Notes under the pieces: generated by a model
Told to the model about the DNA's origin: nothing
The model's database searches: none
Seen by the model: the letters and a program-made list of their open reading frames with translations, nothing else
Translations under genes and position numbers: made by a program
Shown: piece after piece, positions 6,276 to 17,670 of the stretch
Position numbering within the stretch: position 1 is the stretch's first letter
Layout: each line of letters begins with the position of its first letter
Source of the DNA: Aeromicrobium sp. IC_218
Lineage (GTDB): Bacteria > Actinomycetota > Actinomycetes > Propionibacteriales > Nocardioidaceae
DNA length: 64,000 bases
Direction: 5' to 3'
NCBI RefSeq assembly: GCF_004336805.1
Contig: NZ_SJXM01000004.1
Span: forward strand, 62,001-126,000

Positions 6276-8767
6276 TGGGCCCCTCGCACGTCGCCCCGCC
6301 GGCGACCGACATGCTCGACCGCACCCGCTTCCCGGTCGACGAGTGGGCGCTGACCGAGAGCCGCTACAGCGCGCACGACCTCGGCACGACCGAGTCGGTG
6401 TTCGCCGTCGGCAACGGCTACCTGGGCCTGCGCGGCAACGTCGAGGAGGGCCGCGACTCCCACACGCACGGCACCTTCATCAACGGCTTCCACGAGACCT
6501 GGCCGATCCAGCACGCCGAGGAGGCGTACGGCTTCGCCCGCGTCGGGCAGACGATCGTCAACGCCCCCGACGCCAAGGTCATCCGGCTGTACGTCGACGA
6601 CGAGCCGCTGCTGCTGTCGATCGCCGACCTGCTCGAGTACGAGCGCACCCTGGACTTCCGCGACGGTGTGCTGCGCCGCGAGATCCTGTGGCGCACCCCG
6701 GCCGGCAAGCGGGTCCGCATCCGCAGCACCCGCATGGTGTCGTTCACCCAGAAGCACCTGGCGATCCTCACCTTCGAGGTCACGCTGCTGGACGACCACG
6801 CGCCGGTCACCATCTCCTCGCAGATCCTCAACCGCCAGGACGGCGAGGACGAGTACCACGTGCGCGCCAAGGCGATGGGCGAGGGCGTCGACCCGCGCAA
6901 GGCCGAGCAGCTCGACCGCCGCGTCCTGCTGCCCGAGCACCACTCCGGCGACGAGGAGCGCGGCCGCGTCTACCTGGGCTACCGCTGCGCCGAGAGCGGC
7001 ATGACGCTCGCCGTCGCCGCCAGCCACCGGCTCGAGACCGAGAACGAGCGCACCGTCCACGTCCAGACGGCCGACGACCTGGCCAAGGTCGTCTACAGCG
7101 TCGAGGCCCAGCCGGGCGTGCCGATCACGCTGACCAAGATCGTGGCGTACCACACCTCGCGCGGCGTCCCGGCCCGCGAGCTGCTCGACCGCTGCGACCG
7201 CACCCTGGACCGCACCTGCGACCAGGGCGTCGAGCAGGAGCGCGCCGACCAGCGCGCGTGGCTCGACGCGTTCTGGGCCCGTTCGGACGTCGAGGTGCCC
7301 GGCCAGCCCGAGGTGCAGCAGGCCGTGCGCTGGAACCTGTTCCAGGTCATCCAGGCCTCCGCGCGCGCGGAGGGCCAGGGCATCCCGGCCAAGGGCGTCA
7401 CCGGCAGCGGCTACGGCGGCCACTACTTCTGGGACACCGAGGTCTACGTCATGCCGTTCCTGACGTACACGACCCCGCGGGCGGCCCGGAATGCGCTGCG
7501 CTTCCGCTACATGCTGCTGGACGCCGCGCGCCGTCGCGCCCGGCAGCTGGCCCAGAAGGGCGCGCTGTTCCCGTGGCGGACGATCAACGGCGAGGAGGCC
7601 TCGGCCTACTACGCCGCCGGCACCGCGCAGTACCACATCGACGCCGACATCGCGTACGCGCTGAGCAAGTACGTGGGCGCCACCGGCGACGTGGACTTCC
7701 TCAACCGCGAGGCGATCGACATCCTCGTGGAGACCGCCCGGCTGTGGGCCGACCTCGGCTTCTGGCGCAACGAGGAGAACGGCAGCTTCCACATCCACAG
7801 CGTGACCGGCCCGGACGAGTACACGACCGTCGTCAACGACAACCTGTACACGAACGTGCTGGCCCGCCAGAACCTTCGCCGGGCGGCCGAGGCCGTGCGC
7901 ACGATGGCCGACCGCGACCCGGGCGCGTACGAGCAGCTGGTCCGCCGGCTGGACCTGCGCGAGTCCGAGGTGCGCGAGTGGGAGCGCGCCGCCGAGGGCA
8001 TGAGCATCCCGTTCGACGAGCACCTGGGCATCCACCCGCAGGACTCGCACTTCCTCGAGCGCGAGATGTGGGACCTGGCCAACACGCCGATGAGCAAGCG
8101 GCCGCTGCTGCTGAACTACCACCCGCTGGTGATCTACCGGTTCCAGGTGCTCAAGCAGGCCGACGTCGTGCTGGCGCTGTTCCTGCAGGGCGAGACGTTC
8201 ACGCCGCAGCAGAAGCGCCGCAACTTCGAGTACTACGACCCGATCACCACGGGCGACTCGACGCTGTCGGCGGTCGTGCAGTCGATCATGGCGGCCGAGG
8301 TCGGCTACCACGACCTGGCGCTGCGCTACTTCCTGTCGGCGCTGTACGTCGACCTGGCCGACCGGCACTCCAACACGTCCGACGGCGTGCACGTGGCCTC
8401 GACCGGCGGCGTGTGGAGCGCGCTGGCGTCCGGCTTCGGCGGGTTCCGCGACCTGGGCGACGGACGCTGGACGATCGACCCGCGCCTGCCCGACGCGTGG
8501 GAGTCGCTGACCTACCGGCTCACGCTGCGCGGCACCCGCGTGCGGGTCACCGTCCGCCCGGCCGAGCTGGAGATGTCCGTCGAGCACGGCGACCACCCGC
8601 TCACGTTCGACGTGCGCGGCGAGTCGGTCACCGTCGCCCCGGGCGAGCCCGTCGTGGTGGCGCTCAAGGACCAGGGCCCGCGCCTGTCCGGCGAGCCGTC
8701 CAGCCCGGCCGGCACGCTGCGCGCCGACGGCACGGTCATCTCGGCGATCGTCCCCTCGGGCGAGTAG
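6275..8767 (+). CDS. GH65 family disaccharide phosphorylase or hydrolase
   Basis: An 830-residue glycoside hydrolase family 65 protein (maltose, trehalose or kojibiose phosphorylase, or the mycobacterial-type trehalase). It has the N-terminal beta-sandwich (VFAVGNGYLGLRGN), the (alpha/alpha)6 barrel with GHYFWDTEVYVMPFL, the catalytic acid E515 in TGPDEYT, and the phosphate-site signature HSNTSDGVHVASTGG. The coupled beta-phosphoglucomutase favours a phosphorylase releasing beta-glucose 1-phosphate, but trehalase-type GH65 enzymes share this context, so specificity is open. It ends before a hairpin shared with the convergent MFS gene. Confidence 0.88.
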   Translation: MGPSHVAPPATDMLDRTRFPVDEWALTESRYSAHDLGTTESVFAVGNGYLGLRGNVEEGRDSHTHGTFINGFHETWPIQHAEEAYGFARVGQTIVNAPDAKVIRLYVDDEPLLLSIADLLEYERTLDFRDGVLRREILWRTPAGKRVRIRSTRMVSFTQKHLAILTFEVTLLDDHAPVTISSQILNRQDGEDEYHVRAKAMGEGVDPRKAEQLDRRVLLPEHHSGDEERGRVYLGYRCAESGMTLAVAASHRLETENERTVHVQTADDLAKVVYSVEAQPGVPITLTKIVAYHTSRGVPARELLDRCDRTLDRTCDQGVEQERADQRAWLDAFWARSDVEVPGQPEVQQAVRWNLFQVIQASARAEGQGIPAKGVTGSGYGGHYFWDTEVYVMPFLTYTTPRAARNALRFRYMLLDAARRRARQLAQKGALFPWRTINGEEASAYYAAGTAQYHIDADIAYALSKYVGATGDVDFLNREAIDILVETARLWADLGFWRNEENGSFHIHSVTGPDEYTTVVNDNLYTNVLARQNLRRAAEAVRTMADRDPGAYEQLVRRLDLRESEVREWERAAEGMSIPFDEHLGIHPQDSHFLEREMWDLANTPMSKRPLLLNYHPLVIYRFQVLKQADVVLALFLQGETFTPQQKRRNFEYYDPITTGDSTLSAVVQSIMAAEVGYHDLALRYFLSALYVDLADRHSNTSDGVHVASTGGVWSALASGFGGFRDLGDGRWTIDPRLPDAWESLTYRLTLRGTRVRVTVRPAELEMSVEHGDHPLTFDVRGESVTVAPGEPVVVALKDQGPRLSGEPSSPAGTLRADGTVISAIVPSGE

Positions 8768-8786
8768 CCCGCCTCCTCGCTGGGAG

Positions 8787-8831
8787 TGACGCTGTTGCGG
8801 CGACACGCCGTGCGCGGCCGCAACAACGTCA
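8787..8831. terminator. Hairpin between convergent genes
   Basis: Arms 8787-8800 and 8818-8831 pair over 14 bases with one mismatch (TGACG-TGTTGCGG type), with a 17-base loop. It lies between the stops of the GH65 and efflux genes and is probably a bidirectional terminator. Confidence 0.6.
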
Positions 8832-8834
8832 CGC

Positions 8835-11163
<2,329 letters not shown>

Positions 11164-11169
11164 CAGGAC

Positions 11170-11200
11170 TTTTTACACTATCGGGCCAAGAGTGCAAAAA
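11170..11200. promoter_or_regulatory. Probable TetR operator overlapping the promoter
   Basis: TTTTTACACT at 11170-11179 and AGTGCAAAAA at 11191-11200 form 10-base arms with one mismatch around an 11-base spacer. On the minus strand the element contains TTGCAC and, 16 bases on, TAAAAA, a plausible -35/-10 pair, so bound repressor would block transcription. It is strikingly AT-rich for this genome. Confidence 0.75.
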
Positions 11201-11222
11201 TCCTCGGCGGGTGACGTCCGCC

Positions 11223-12002
11223 TCAGGACCCGGGCGACCGGGTCACCAGGCGCCGCCACGGTCCGGGCGGCACGTCCACCTCGTCGACGAACCGCCAGTG
11301 GACGCCTCCGGTGACGCCGTTGACGTCGTCGAAGCCGAGGCAGCCGGTCAGCGCCGGTGAGACGTCCATCCCGGCGCCGCCGTAGCGCTGGTTGAGCGGG
11401 CGGGCGTCGTCGGAGCCGAACACGTAGTCGACGTCGGAGTACTCGCCCGGCCCGGCGTCCTCGACCTGGCCGAAGCACCGCCGGCTGCCCCGGCGCAGCT
11501 CGACCCAGCGGTTCTTCATGAGGCTGTACCGGGGGTCGTCCACGCGGCTGCGGTACGGCTCCTCGCCCGCCCACGGGACGACGTCCCCGCGGGTGCGGAG
11601 GTTCTCCTCGACCGTCTTGTCGTCGTAGGGCAGGTCCAGGTAGAAGGGATTCTCCAGCGGGCGCATGTGCCGGGGGAACCAGCCGTCGGCGCGGAACCGG
11701 CGCTCGGTGCGGCAGTCGTCGCCGACCTGCCGGCCGTCGCAGCCGCCGTAGTGCTCCAGCCACGCGTCGTCGTAGGCCGAGATGCGCTGCGACCCGTCGT
11801 CGGCGTCGGGGTCGAAGATCTCCCCGACCCAGAACGTGGTGGCGGTGATGTCGGTGTGCCAGGGGTAGCGGCGCCCGCGCAGCGCGGGTGAGCGGGAGTC
11901 AGCCACGAGCGTCGCCACCAGGGCCAGGACGACGACCAGGGCCACGAGCGCGGCGACCGTCCCCGCGGCGCGGGGCCGCGGGGACGGCTGGGGCCGCAGC
12001 AC
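11223..12002 (-). CDS. Secreted/anchored four-cysteine protein, paralogue 1
   Basis: A 259-residue protein with a hydrophobic N-terminal segment (about residues 13-34), probably an uncleaved anchor or signal peptide. The exported part begins YPWHTDITATTFWVGEIFDP and contains GGCDG, CRTERR, LMKNRWVELRRG, CFGQVEDAGPG and GAGMDVSPALTGCLGF, with four conserved cysteines. The last part (CxGQxxDAGPG ... MDVSPA) recalls the double-psi beta-barrel of RlpA/3D-type cell-wall proteins; that link is inference. It starts with GTG three bases after the deacetylase stop, making it the last gene of the exopolysaccharide operon. A close paralogue lies at 23248-24039. Confidence 0.7.
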   Translation of the reverse strand: MLRPQPSPRPRAAGTVAALVALVVVLALVATLVADSRSPALRGRRYPWHTDITATTFWVGEIFDPDADDGSQRISAYDDAWLEHYGGCDGRQVGDDCRTERRFRADGWFPRHMRPLENPFYLDLPYDDKTVEENLRTRGDVVPWAGEEPYRSRVDDPRYSLMKNRWVELRRGSRRCFGQVEDAGPGEYSDVDYVFGSDDARPLNQRYGGAGMDVSPALTGCLGFDDVNGVTGGVHWRFVDEVDVPPGPWRRLVTRSPGS

Positions 12003-12005
12003 GGG

Positions 12006-13472
12006 TCACCCCGCCCCGAGGTCCCCGGGCGGCGGCTCGGGGGCACCGGTGAGCGACGGCGCCTCCTGCGGCGTCGGCACGCTCTCGCCGGCGGTGGCCG
12101 CCGGCGCACCCTCGGCGTCGTAGACCGCGACGTCGTCGGTCTCCAGCGTGCCGTTCGCGAACACGTTGAGCCCGAAGCTCAGGCCCGTCGACCCGGCCGG
12201 GAGCTCCGGCGTCGTCCACGCGGCGTGGGTCCAGTCCGGCGCCGCGGCGAACCACGGGCTGGACGTCCAGTAGTGCCACGTCCCGCCGGCGTCGCGCAGG
12301 TACACCGCGAACTGCGTGACGCCGCTGGAGCGGTACCAGGAGCGCAGCGAGTAGGCGTGGCCCGCGGCGACCGTCGGGCTGCAGTCGCCCAGGTCGAAGC
12401 GAGGCAGCCACTTGGCGTCGCCGTCGGCGTACCCGCTGACGGTCACGCGGGCGCCCCGCGTCCCGGTGCGGCCGGCACTGGTGTCGAGCGTCGCGGTGTT
12501 GGTGCCGTACCCGCCGCGCATCCAGCAGACCGGGTCGCCGTTCGCGTCCAGCTGCTCGAGCCCGGGGTTGACCACGCCGTTGACGCCCGGGGCCAGCGGA
12601 GGCTCGGCCGTCGGGGGGACGGCGGGCTTCACCGCGCCGCCGACGACGTCCCCGACCGTGCGCACCACCGTGTTGCGGGTGGCGGCGCGTGGCTGGAGCC
12701 AGGCGGCGAACTGCGTCAGCACGGCCGGGCTGACCGAGATCTCGCACCCCGACGCACAGACGTGGTGGAAGGTCAGCTGGGTCCAGCCGCCGGTCTGCTC
12801 GGCGTTGGTGACGATCCGCTTCAGGTCGGCCAGCGTCCAGTCGGTCTCGACCTGCGCCGGGGCGCGGGTCTCGAACGCGTCGGGCGGCGGCATCGTCTCG
12901 GCGCGTGGGCAGCCGGCGCACTCGTCGCCGGCGCGTCCGGTGCGCAGGTCGCCCAGGCCGCGGCCGCTGTTGTAGCCGCAGTCGGCCACGACCTGCTTGC
13001 TCGCCGCGTCCAGGCTCGCGAACGGGTAGGCGAAGCTGCGCACCGTCAGGCCCTGCTCCATCAGCCACGTGCGGTCGCCGCACACCTGACGGATCTTCTC
13101 CGCCGGGCTGGCCGACACCAGGTCGGGATGGTTGATGGTGTGCCCGCCGATCTCGTGCCCGGCGGCCTCGAGGCCCTTGACCTGGGCCAGCGTCAGGTAG
13201 CCCTGCGCGCCGAGGAAGCCGGACGGGACGTAGAACGTCCCCCGCATCCCGTGGTCCTGCAGGATCTGGGCGGCCTGGGCCTGGTCGGCGTTGCCGTCGT
13301 CGAAGGTCAGGCTGACGACGGTCAGCGGCCGGGTCGCGCCCGGGGCGCTCGGCGCGCCCCAGGCCAGCACGGCGACCACGACGGCCACGGCGGCGAGCAC
13401 CGCGACCAGGACGGCCGCGAACCGGCGCGACGGCTCGTGCGCGCTCTGGCGGTGACGGTGGGTGGCGTTCAC
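12006..13472 (-). CDS. Exported polysaccharide deacetylase (NodB/CE4) with C-terminal domain
   Basis: A 488-residue protein. Residues 18-38 form a membrane anchor or signal segment. The NodB domain follows: TFDDG at 56-60 gives the catalytic base and metal aspartate, and H111 and H115 (GGHTINHPD) complete the metal site. After a proline-rich linker a beta-rich region (about 305-460) looks like a carbohydrate-binding module. CE4 enzymes remove acetyl groups from N-acetylated glycans, so it probably acts outside the membrane on the polymer made by this locus. Its GTG overlaps the glmS stop (GTGA), so it is coupled to glmS. Four cysteines lie in the catalytic part (CGDRT, DCGYN, ECAGCP). Confidence 0.85.
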   Translation of the reverse strand: MNATHRHRQSAHEPSRRFAAVLVAVLAAVAVVVAVLAWGAPSAPGATRPLTVVSLTFDDGNADQAQAAQILQDHGMRGTFYVPSGFLGAQGYLTLAQVKGLEAAGHEIGGHTINHPDLVSASPAEKIRQVCGDRTWLMEQGLTVRSFAYPFASLDAASKQVVADCGYNSGRGLGDLRTGRAGDECAGCPRAETMPPPDAFETRAPAQVETDWTLADLKRIVTNAEQTGGWTQLTFHHVCASGCEISVSPAVLTQFAAWLQPRAATRNTVVRTVGDVVGGAVKPAVPPTAEPPLAPGVNGVVNPGLEQLDANGDPVCWMRGGYGTNTATLDTSAGRTGTRGARVTVSGYADGDAKWLPRFDLGDCSPTVAAGHAYSLRSWYRSSGVTQFAVYLRDAGGTWHYWTSSPWFAAAPDWTHAAWTTPELPAGSTGLSFGLNVFANGTLETDDVAVYDAEGAPAATAGESVPTPQEAPSLTGAPEPPPGDLGAG

Positions 13473-15259
13473 TCGACCGTCACCGACTTGGCCAGGTTGC
13501 GCGGCTTGTCGATGTCGCGACCGCGCAGCACGGCGACCTGGCGGGCCAGGACCTGCATGGCCATGACCGACTCCAGCGGTCCGCACCAGTCGATGCCCGG
13601 GATGCCGCCCGTCGTGCCCAGCGCGGGGAGCGCCGAGCCGGGGCCGCCGATGTCGATGACGTCGCCGCCGCGGGCGCGGACCTCGGCCAGGCTGGCCTGC
13701 ATGCGCGACGAGCCGTCGTCGACGGCCACGACCGGCGTGCCGGGCTCGACCAGCGCGAGCGGTCCGTGCTTGAGCTCGCCGGACGCGTGGCTCTCGGCCC
13801 ACAGGTAGCTGAGCTCCTTGAGCTTGAGCGCGCCCTCGTCGGCGTAGCTGCGGGCGATGCCGCGGCCCAGGAACAGGAACCCGGACGCCTCGGAGGTGGC
13901 CGCCGCGATCGTCGGCACCGCCTGCATGGCGACGCCGATCGACTGGGCGACCAGGTCCGGGACGCGGCCCAGGTCGGCCACCATCGCGCGTCCGGTCGAG
14001 CGGGCCAGCCGCCCGGTGCCGACGCACGCGGCGATGGCCAGGCAGGTGCCGGTGAGCACCTGCGCGGTGTACGTCTTCGTGGCCGCGACGCCGATCTCGG
14101 GACCGGCGTGGCACGACATGACGAAGTCGGCCCGGCGGCCGAGCGCGGACCACGCCGAGTTGGTCACCGCGACCACCGGGGCGCCGCGGTGCTCGACCCG
14201 GTCGAGCGCCCGCAGGACGTCCGCGGTCTCGCCGGACTGGCTGAACGCGAGCACGAGCGTGTCGGGCTCGACGACCCAGTCGTCGGCCTCGCTGGCGACC
14301 ACGGCCTGCGTCGGCACCCCGGCCACGCGGCCGAGGACGCCGGCGACGGCACGTCCGGCGTTGAGCGACGTGCCGCACCCGAGCACCGCCACGCGGGCGA
14401 AGTCGGGCAGGCCCGAGCCGTGCCACAGCGAGCCGTCCTGCGCCGGGGCGCCCCACGACTCCAGGACGCGTGCCGCGACGAGCGGCTGCTCGTCGATCTC
14501 CTTGCTCATGAAGTCCGCGTACAGCTCGCGGCTGAGCTCGGCGACCGAGATGGTGCAGCGGCGCAGCGGCGGCGGCTCGGCGGCGCGCCCGCCGTGGCGC
14601 CACGTGGTCGTGTCGCCGACGGCCACGACGTGACCGTCCTCGAGCACCCGGAAGTCCTCGATCCACGGGGCGACCGCCGCGACGTCGCTGGCCAGGTAGA
14701 CCCCTTCGGGCCCCTCGGCCACGACGAGCGGCGACCCGTGGCTGGCCGCGACCAGCTCGCCGGTCAGCGCGTCGAGCACGGCCAGGGCCCAGGTGCCGGT
14801 GAGCTGCTCGACCGCCGCCTCGACCGCGGCGGCCAGGCCGGTGCCCAGGGCCTCCTCGACCAGGTGGACGACGACCTCGCTGTCGACGTCGGACGCCACG
14901 ACGTGCCCACGCTCGCGCAGTCCGGCGCGCAGCGCGTCGGCGTTGGTGATGATCCCGTTGTGGACCAGCGCCAGGCGCCCGGAGCAGTCGGCGTGCGGGT
15001 GCGCGTTGCCCTCGGTGACCGCGCCGTGCGTGGCCCAGCGGGTGTGGCCCACCCCGGTCGTGCCGCCCACCGGGTCGGCGGCCAGCCGGTCGACCAGCGC
15101 CTCGACCCGGGCGGTGGTGCGCCGCACCTGCAGCGTCCCGTCGCCCTGGGCGACGGCGACACCGACCGAGTCGTAGCCGCGGTACTCCAGGCGGGCCAGC
15201 GCCTCGGTGAGGGTGCCGGTGACGGCGCCGGACGTGCGTCCGGCCACGATGCCGCACAT
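13469..15259 (-). CDS. glmS: Glutamine--fructose-6-phosphate aminotransferase
   Basis: A 596-residue GlmS that makes glucosamine 6-phosphate, the first step to UDP-GlcNAc. The N-terminal class II glutaminase starts MCGIVAG with the nucleophile Cys2 and has RGYDSVGVA and HTRWATHG. Two SIS sugar-isomerase domains follow (GCGTSLNAG; SQSGETADVLRAL; FLGRGIARSYADEGALKLKE), and it ends with the usual DKPRNLAKSVTVE. Its ATG directly abuts the epimerase stop (no gap), and its TGA overlaps the deacetylase start. Sitting inside a polysaccharide operon, it may be a dedicated second copy feeding the polymer; the window cannot show whether another glmS exists. Confidence 0.95.
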   Translation of the reverse strand: MCGIVAGRTSGAVTGTLTEALARLEYRGYDSVGVAVAQGDGTLQVRRTTARVEALVDRLAADPVGGTTGVGHTRWATHGAVTEGNAHPHADCSGRLALVHNGIITNADALRAGLRERGHVVASDVDSEVVVHLVEEALGTGLAAAVEAAVEQLTGTWALAVLDALTGELVAASHGSPLVVAEGPEGVYLASDVAAVAPWIEDFRVLEDGHVVAVGDTTTWRHGGRAAEPPPLRRCTISVAELSRELYADFMSKEIDEQPLVAARVLESWGAPAQDGSLWHGSGLPDFARVAVLGCGTSLNAGRAVAGVLGRVAGVPTQAVVASEADDWVVEPDTLVLAFSQSGETADVLRALDRVEHRGAPVVAVTNSAWSALGRRADFVMSCHAGPEIGVAATKTYTAQVLTGTCLAIAACVGTGRLARSTGRAMVADLGRVPDLVAQSIGVAMQAVPTIAAATSEASGFLFLGRGIARSYADEGALKLKELSYLWAESHASGELKHGPLALVEPGTPVVAVDDGSSRMQASLAEVRARGGDVIDIGGPGSALPALGTTGGIPGIDWCGPLESVMAMQVLARQVAVLRGRDIDKPRNLAKSVTVE

Positions 15260-16294
15260 CTAGACCACCGCCTCGGTCGCCGCCAGCACCAGCCGCGTCT
15301 CCGCGACCGGGCGGGCGTCGTCGCGCAGGGACTCCGCGACCTTGGCGATCACCTCGTCCAGGGGCGTGCGCGGCACGAAGCCGACGAGCTCCTGGGCCCG
15401 GGTGTTGTCGGGCACCCGGCGGCGCATGTCCTCGTAGCCGGGGGCGTACGCCTCGGCGTAGGGGACGAGCCGGACGGTGCTGGAGCTGCCGGTCACCTGC
15501 AGGACGCGCCGGGCGAGGTCGAGGATGCTGACCTCCTCGGCGCCACCGAGGTTGAACGCCTGCCCGACGGACCGCTCGTCCTCGGCCAGGGCCACCATCG
15601 CCGGGACGACGTCGCCGACGAAGGAGAAGCAGCGGGTCTGCTCGCCGTCGCCGTGCACGGTGAGCGGCTCGCCGCGCAGGGCCTGGCCCACGAGCCGCGG
15701 CACGACCATCCCGTAGTGGCCCACCTGACGAGGGCCGACGGTGTTGAACAGCCGGACGATCGTCACCTGCAGGTCGTGCTGGCGCCAGTAGGCATGGGCG
15801 AAGGCCTCGTCGATGCCCTTGGCCGCGGCGTACGTCCACCGCGAGAGCAGCGGGGAGCCCAGGATCCGGTCGGAGTCCTCGTGCAGCCGGTCGGCGGTGT
15901 TCTTGCCGTAGATCTCGCTGGTGGAGACCAGCAGCACCGGCACCCGGGCGGCGAGCGCGCACTCCAGCACGTTCTCGGTGCCGTGGATGTTGGTGCGCAG
16001 TCCCGACAGCGGCTCGGCGACGACCAGGTCGACGCCGACCTGCGCGGCCAGGTGGAAGACCCGGTCGACGCTGCGCGTCAGGCGCTCCACCAGGGGACGG
16101 TCGAGCACGGAGCCGTGCACGAAGCCCAGGGAGGCGTGGTTGGCGACGGCGTCCAGGTTCGACAGCCGTCCGGTCGACAGGTCGTCCAGGACGACCACCT
16201 CGTCGCCGCGCTCCAGCAGCAGCTCCACCAGGTGGCTGCCGACGAAGCCGGCGCCGCCGGTCACGAGCGTGCGGACCGGCACCGGGCGGCTCAC
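15260..16294 (-). CDS. NAD-dependent nucleotide-sugar epimerase/decarboxylase (extended SDR)
   Basis: A 344-residue extended short-chain dehydrogenase acting on nucleotide sugars. It has the Rossmann motif VTGGAGFVGSHLVE, HLAAQVG, STSEIYG and the catalytic tyrosine and lysine in WTYAAAKGIDE. The STSEIYG and WTYAAAK segments resemble UDP-glucuronate decarboxylase/ArnA-type enzymes as much as 4-epimerases, so the reaction is not settled. It starts with GTG at 16294 overlapping the dehydrogenase stop (GTGA), so a UDP-uronic acid made by that enzyme is a likely substrate. Confidence 0.8.
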   Translation of the reverse strand: MSRPVPVRTLVTGGAGFVGSHLVELLLERGDEVVVLDDLSTGRLSNLDAVANHASLGFVHGSVLDRPLVERLTRSVDRVFHLAAQVGVDLVVAEPLSGLRTNIHGTENVLECALAARVPVLLVSTSEIYGKNTADRLHEDSDRILGSPLLSRWTYAAAKGIDEAFAHAYWRQHDLQVTIVRLFNTVGPRQVGHYGMVVPRLVGQALRGEPLTVHGDGEQTRCFSFVGDVVPAMVALAEDERSVGQAFNLGGAEEVSILDLARRVLQVTGSSSTVRLVPYAEAYAPGYEDMRRRVPDNTRAQELVGFVPRTPLDEVIAKVAESLRDDARPVAETRLVLAATEAVV

Positions 16295-17670
16295 AGGGTC
16301 ACCCGCTCGGCCGGCACCGCGGTGCGGAAGGTGGCGTCGAGCACGAGCTGCTCGGGCGCCATCCACGAGACGTCCAGCCCGGGGTGCGCGGTGTGCACCA
16401 GGACGAGCGTGGGCTGGAAGGCGCGCGGGTCGGCGACGGCGTGGAGCTCGCTGCCGTCGGGCAGCCGGGCGCTGTCGATGTAGGGGTCGACGAAGCCGAC
16501 GTGGGCACCCTCGTGCTGGAGCTGCTCGAGGATCTCGAGCGCGGGCGACTCGCGCAGGTCGGCGACGCCGGGCTTGTAGGCGACGCCCATGACCAGGACG
16601 CGCGCGCCGGCCATGCCGAGACCGCGGTCCGAGAGCACCTTGCGGACCCGCTCGACGACGCGTCCGGGCCGGGCGGCGATCTGGTGCATCGCGGCGTCCA
16701 TCACCGGCACCTCGACGTGGCTGCGGCGCAGCTGCCACAGCAGGTAGTGCGGGTCGCACGGGATGCAGTGGCCGCCGACGCCCGGTCCGGGCCAGAACGG
16801 CATGAACCCGTAGGGCTTGGTGGCGGCGGCGCCGATCACGTCCGTGACGTCGAGGCCGAGATCGGTGCAGACGTCGGCGAACTCGTTGGCCAGGGCGATG
16901 TTGACGGCGCGAAACGTGTTCTCCAAGAGCTTGGTCATCTCGGCGGTCTCCAGGCACGGGACCGGGTGCACCGAGTCCGCGTACCGGCCCAGCAGCTCCA
17001 CCGCCCGCTCCAGGCACGCGGCGGTGGCGCCGCCGACGACCCGGGGCACCTGCTCCTGGGCGACGATCGTGCTGCCGGGGTCGATCCGCTCGGCGCTGAA
17101 CGCCAGGTGGACGTCCTCGCCGACGACGAGGCCGCGGGCGGCCAGCGGCTGGCCGAGCAGCTCGGCGGTGCAGCCCACGTAGGTGGTGGACGTCAGCACG
17201 AGCAGCTGGCCGGGGACGGCCTCGGCGGCGACGGTGGCGCAGGCCCGCCCGAGGATGCCCAGGTCGGGCACCAGGTGGGCGTCGACGGGGGTCGGCACGC
17301 AGATGATGACCGCGCGGGCGAAGGCCAGGCGGCGCACGTCCGACGTCAGCTCGAAGCGGGTCGAGTCCAGCGCCTCGGTGAGCCGGTCGTGGTCGCTGGC
17401 GATGGCGTCGACCGCTCCGTTCGCGATGTCGTCGAGCCGGCGGGCGGACACGTCCAGCGCGAGCACCGAGCGTCCCGCGTGGTGGTAGGCCAGGGCGGTG
17501 GGCAGTCCCACGTAGCCCAGGCCGACGATGGCGACGTCGTGCGTGAACACCGGGACGGTGAGCGGCGTGACTACGGGGTCGGGCACCGGGATGGGCGTGG
17601 GCTCCGGGTCGCTGGGGACGGTGCCGGTGGGAACCGTGCTGGTGGGGGGGACGGGGGCGGTCGCGGTCAT
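16291..17670 (-). CDS. UDP-glucose/UDP-HexNAc 6-dehydrogenase family
   Basis: A 459-residue nucleotide-sugar dehydrogenase that oxidises C6 to a uronic acid using two NAD+. It shows VAIVGLGYVGLPTALAYH (NAD site), VIICVPTP, EMTKLLENTFRAVNIALANE and the catalytic C302 in GGHCIPCDPHYL, then the UDP-binding C-terminal domain. The HCIPCDPHYL form is typical of WecC/WbpA-type enzymes acting on UDP-N-acetylhexosamines, though substrate is inference. The first 45 residues are an unusual Pro/Thr/Val-rich, probably disordered extension before the NAD site. The ATG at 17670 is set by AAGGAG about 6 bases upstream. First gene of the five-gene operon. Confidence 0.88.
   Translation of the reverse strand: MTATAPVPPTSTVPTGTVPSDPEPTPIPVPDPVVTPLTVPVFTHDVAIVGLGYVGLPTALAYHHAGRSVLALDVSARRLDDIANGAVDAIASDHDRLTEALDSTRFELTSDVRRLAFARAVIICVPTPVDAHLVPDLGILGRACATVAAEAVPGQLLVLTSTTYVGCTAELLGQPLAARGLVVGEDVHLAFSAERIDPGSTIVAQEQVPRVVGGATAACLERAVELLGRYADSVHPVPCLETAEMTKLLENTFRAVNIALANEFADVCTDLGLDVTDVIGAAATKPYGFMPFWPGPGVGGHCIPCDPHYLLWQLRRSHVEVPVMDAAMHQIAARPGRVVERVRKVLSDRGLGMAGARVLVMGVAYKPGVADLRESPALEILEQLQHEGAHVGFVDPYIDSARLPDGSELHAVADPRAFQPTLVLVHTAHPGLDVSWMAPEQLVLDATFRTAVPAERVTL

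Noticed and set aside
5894-8806. 970-codon open frame on the minus strand across the GH65 gene
   Set aside because: It runs antisense to a gene with strong family motifs; its Val/Asp/Arg/Gly-rich composition is the usual mirror of high-GC codon bias.
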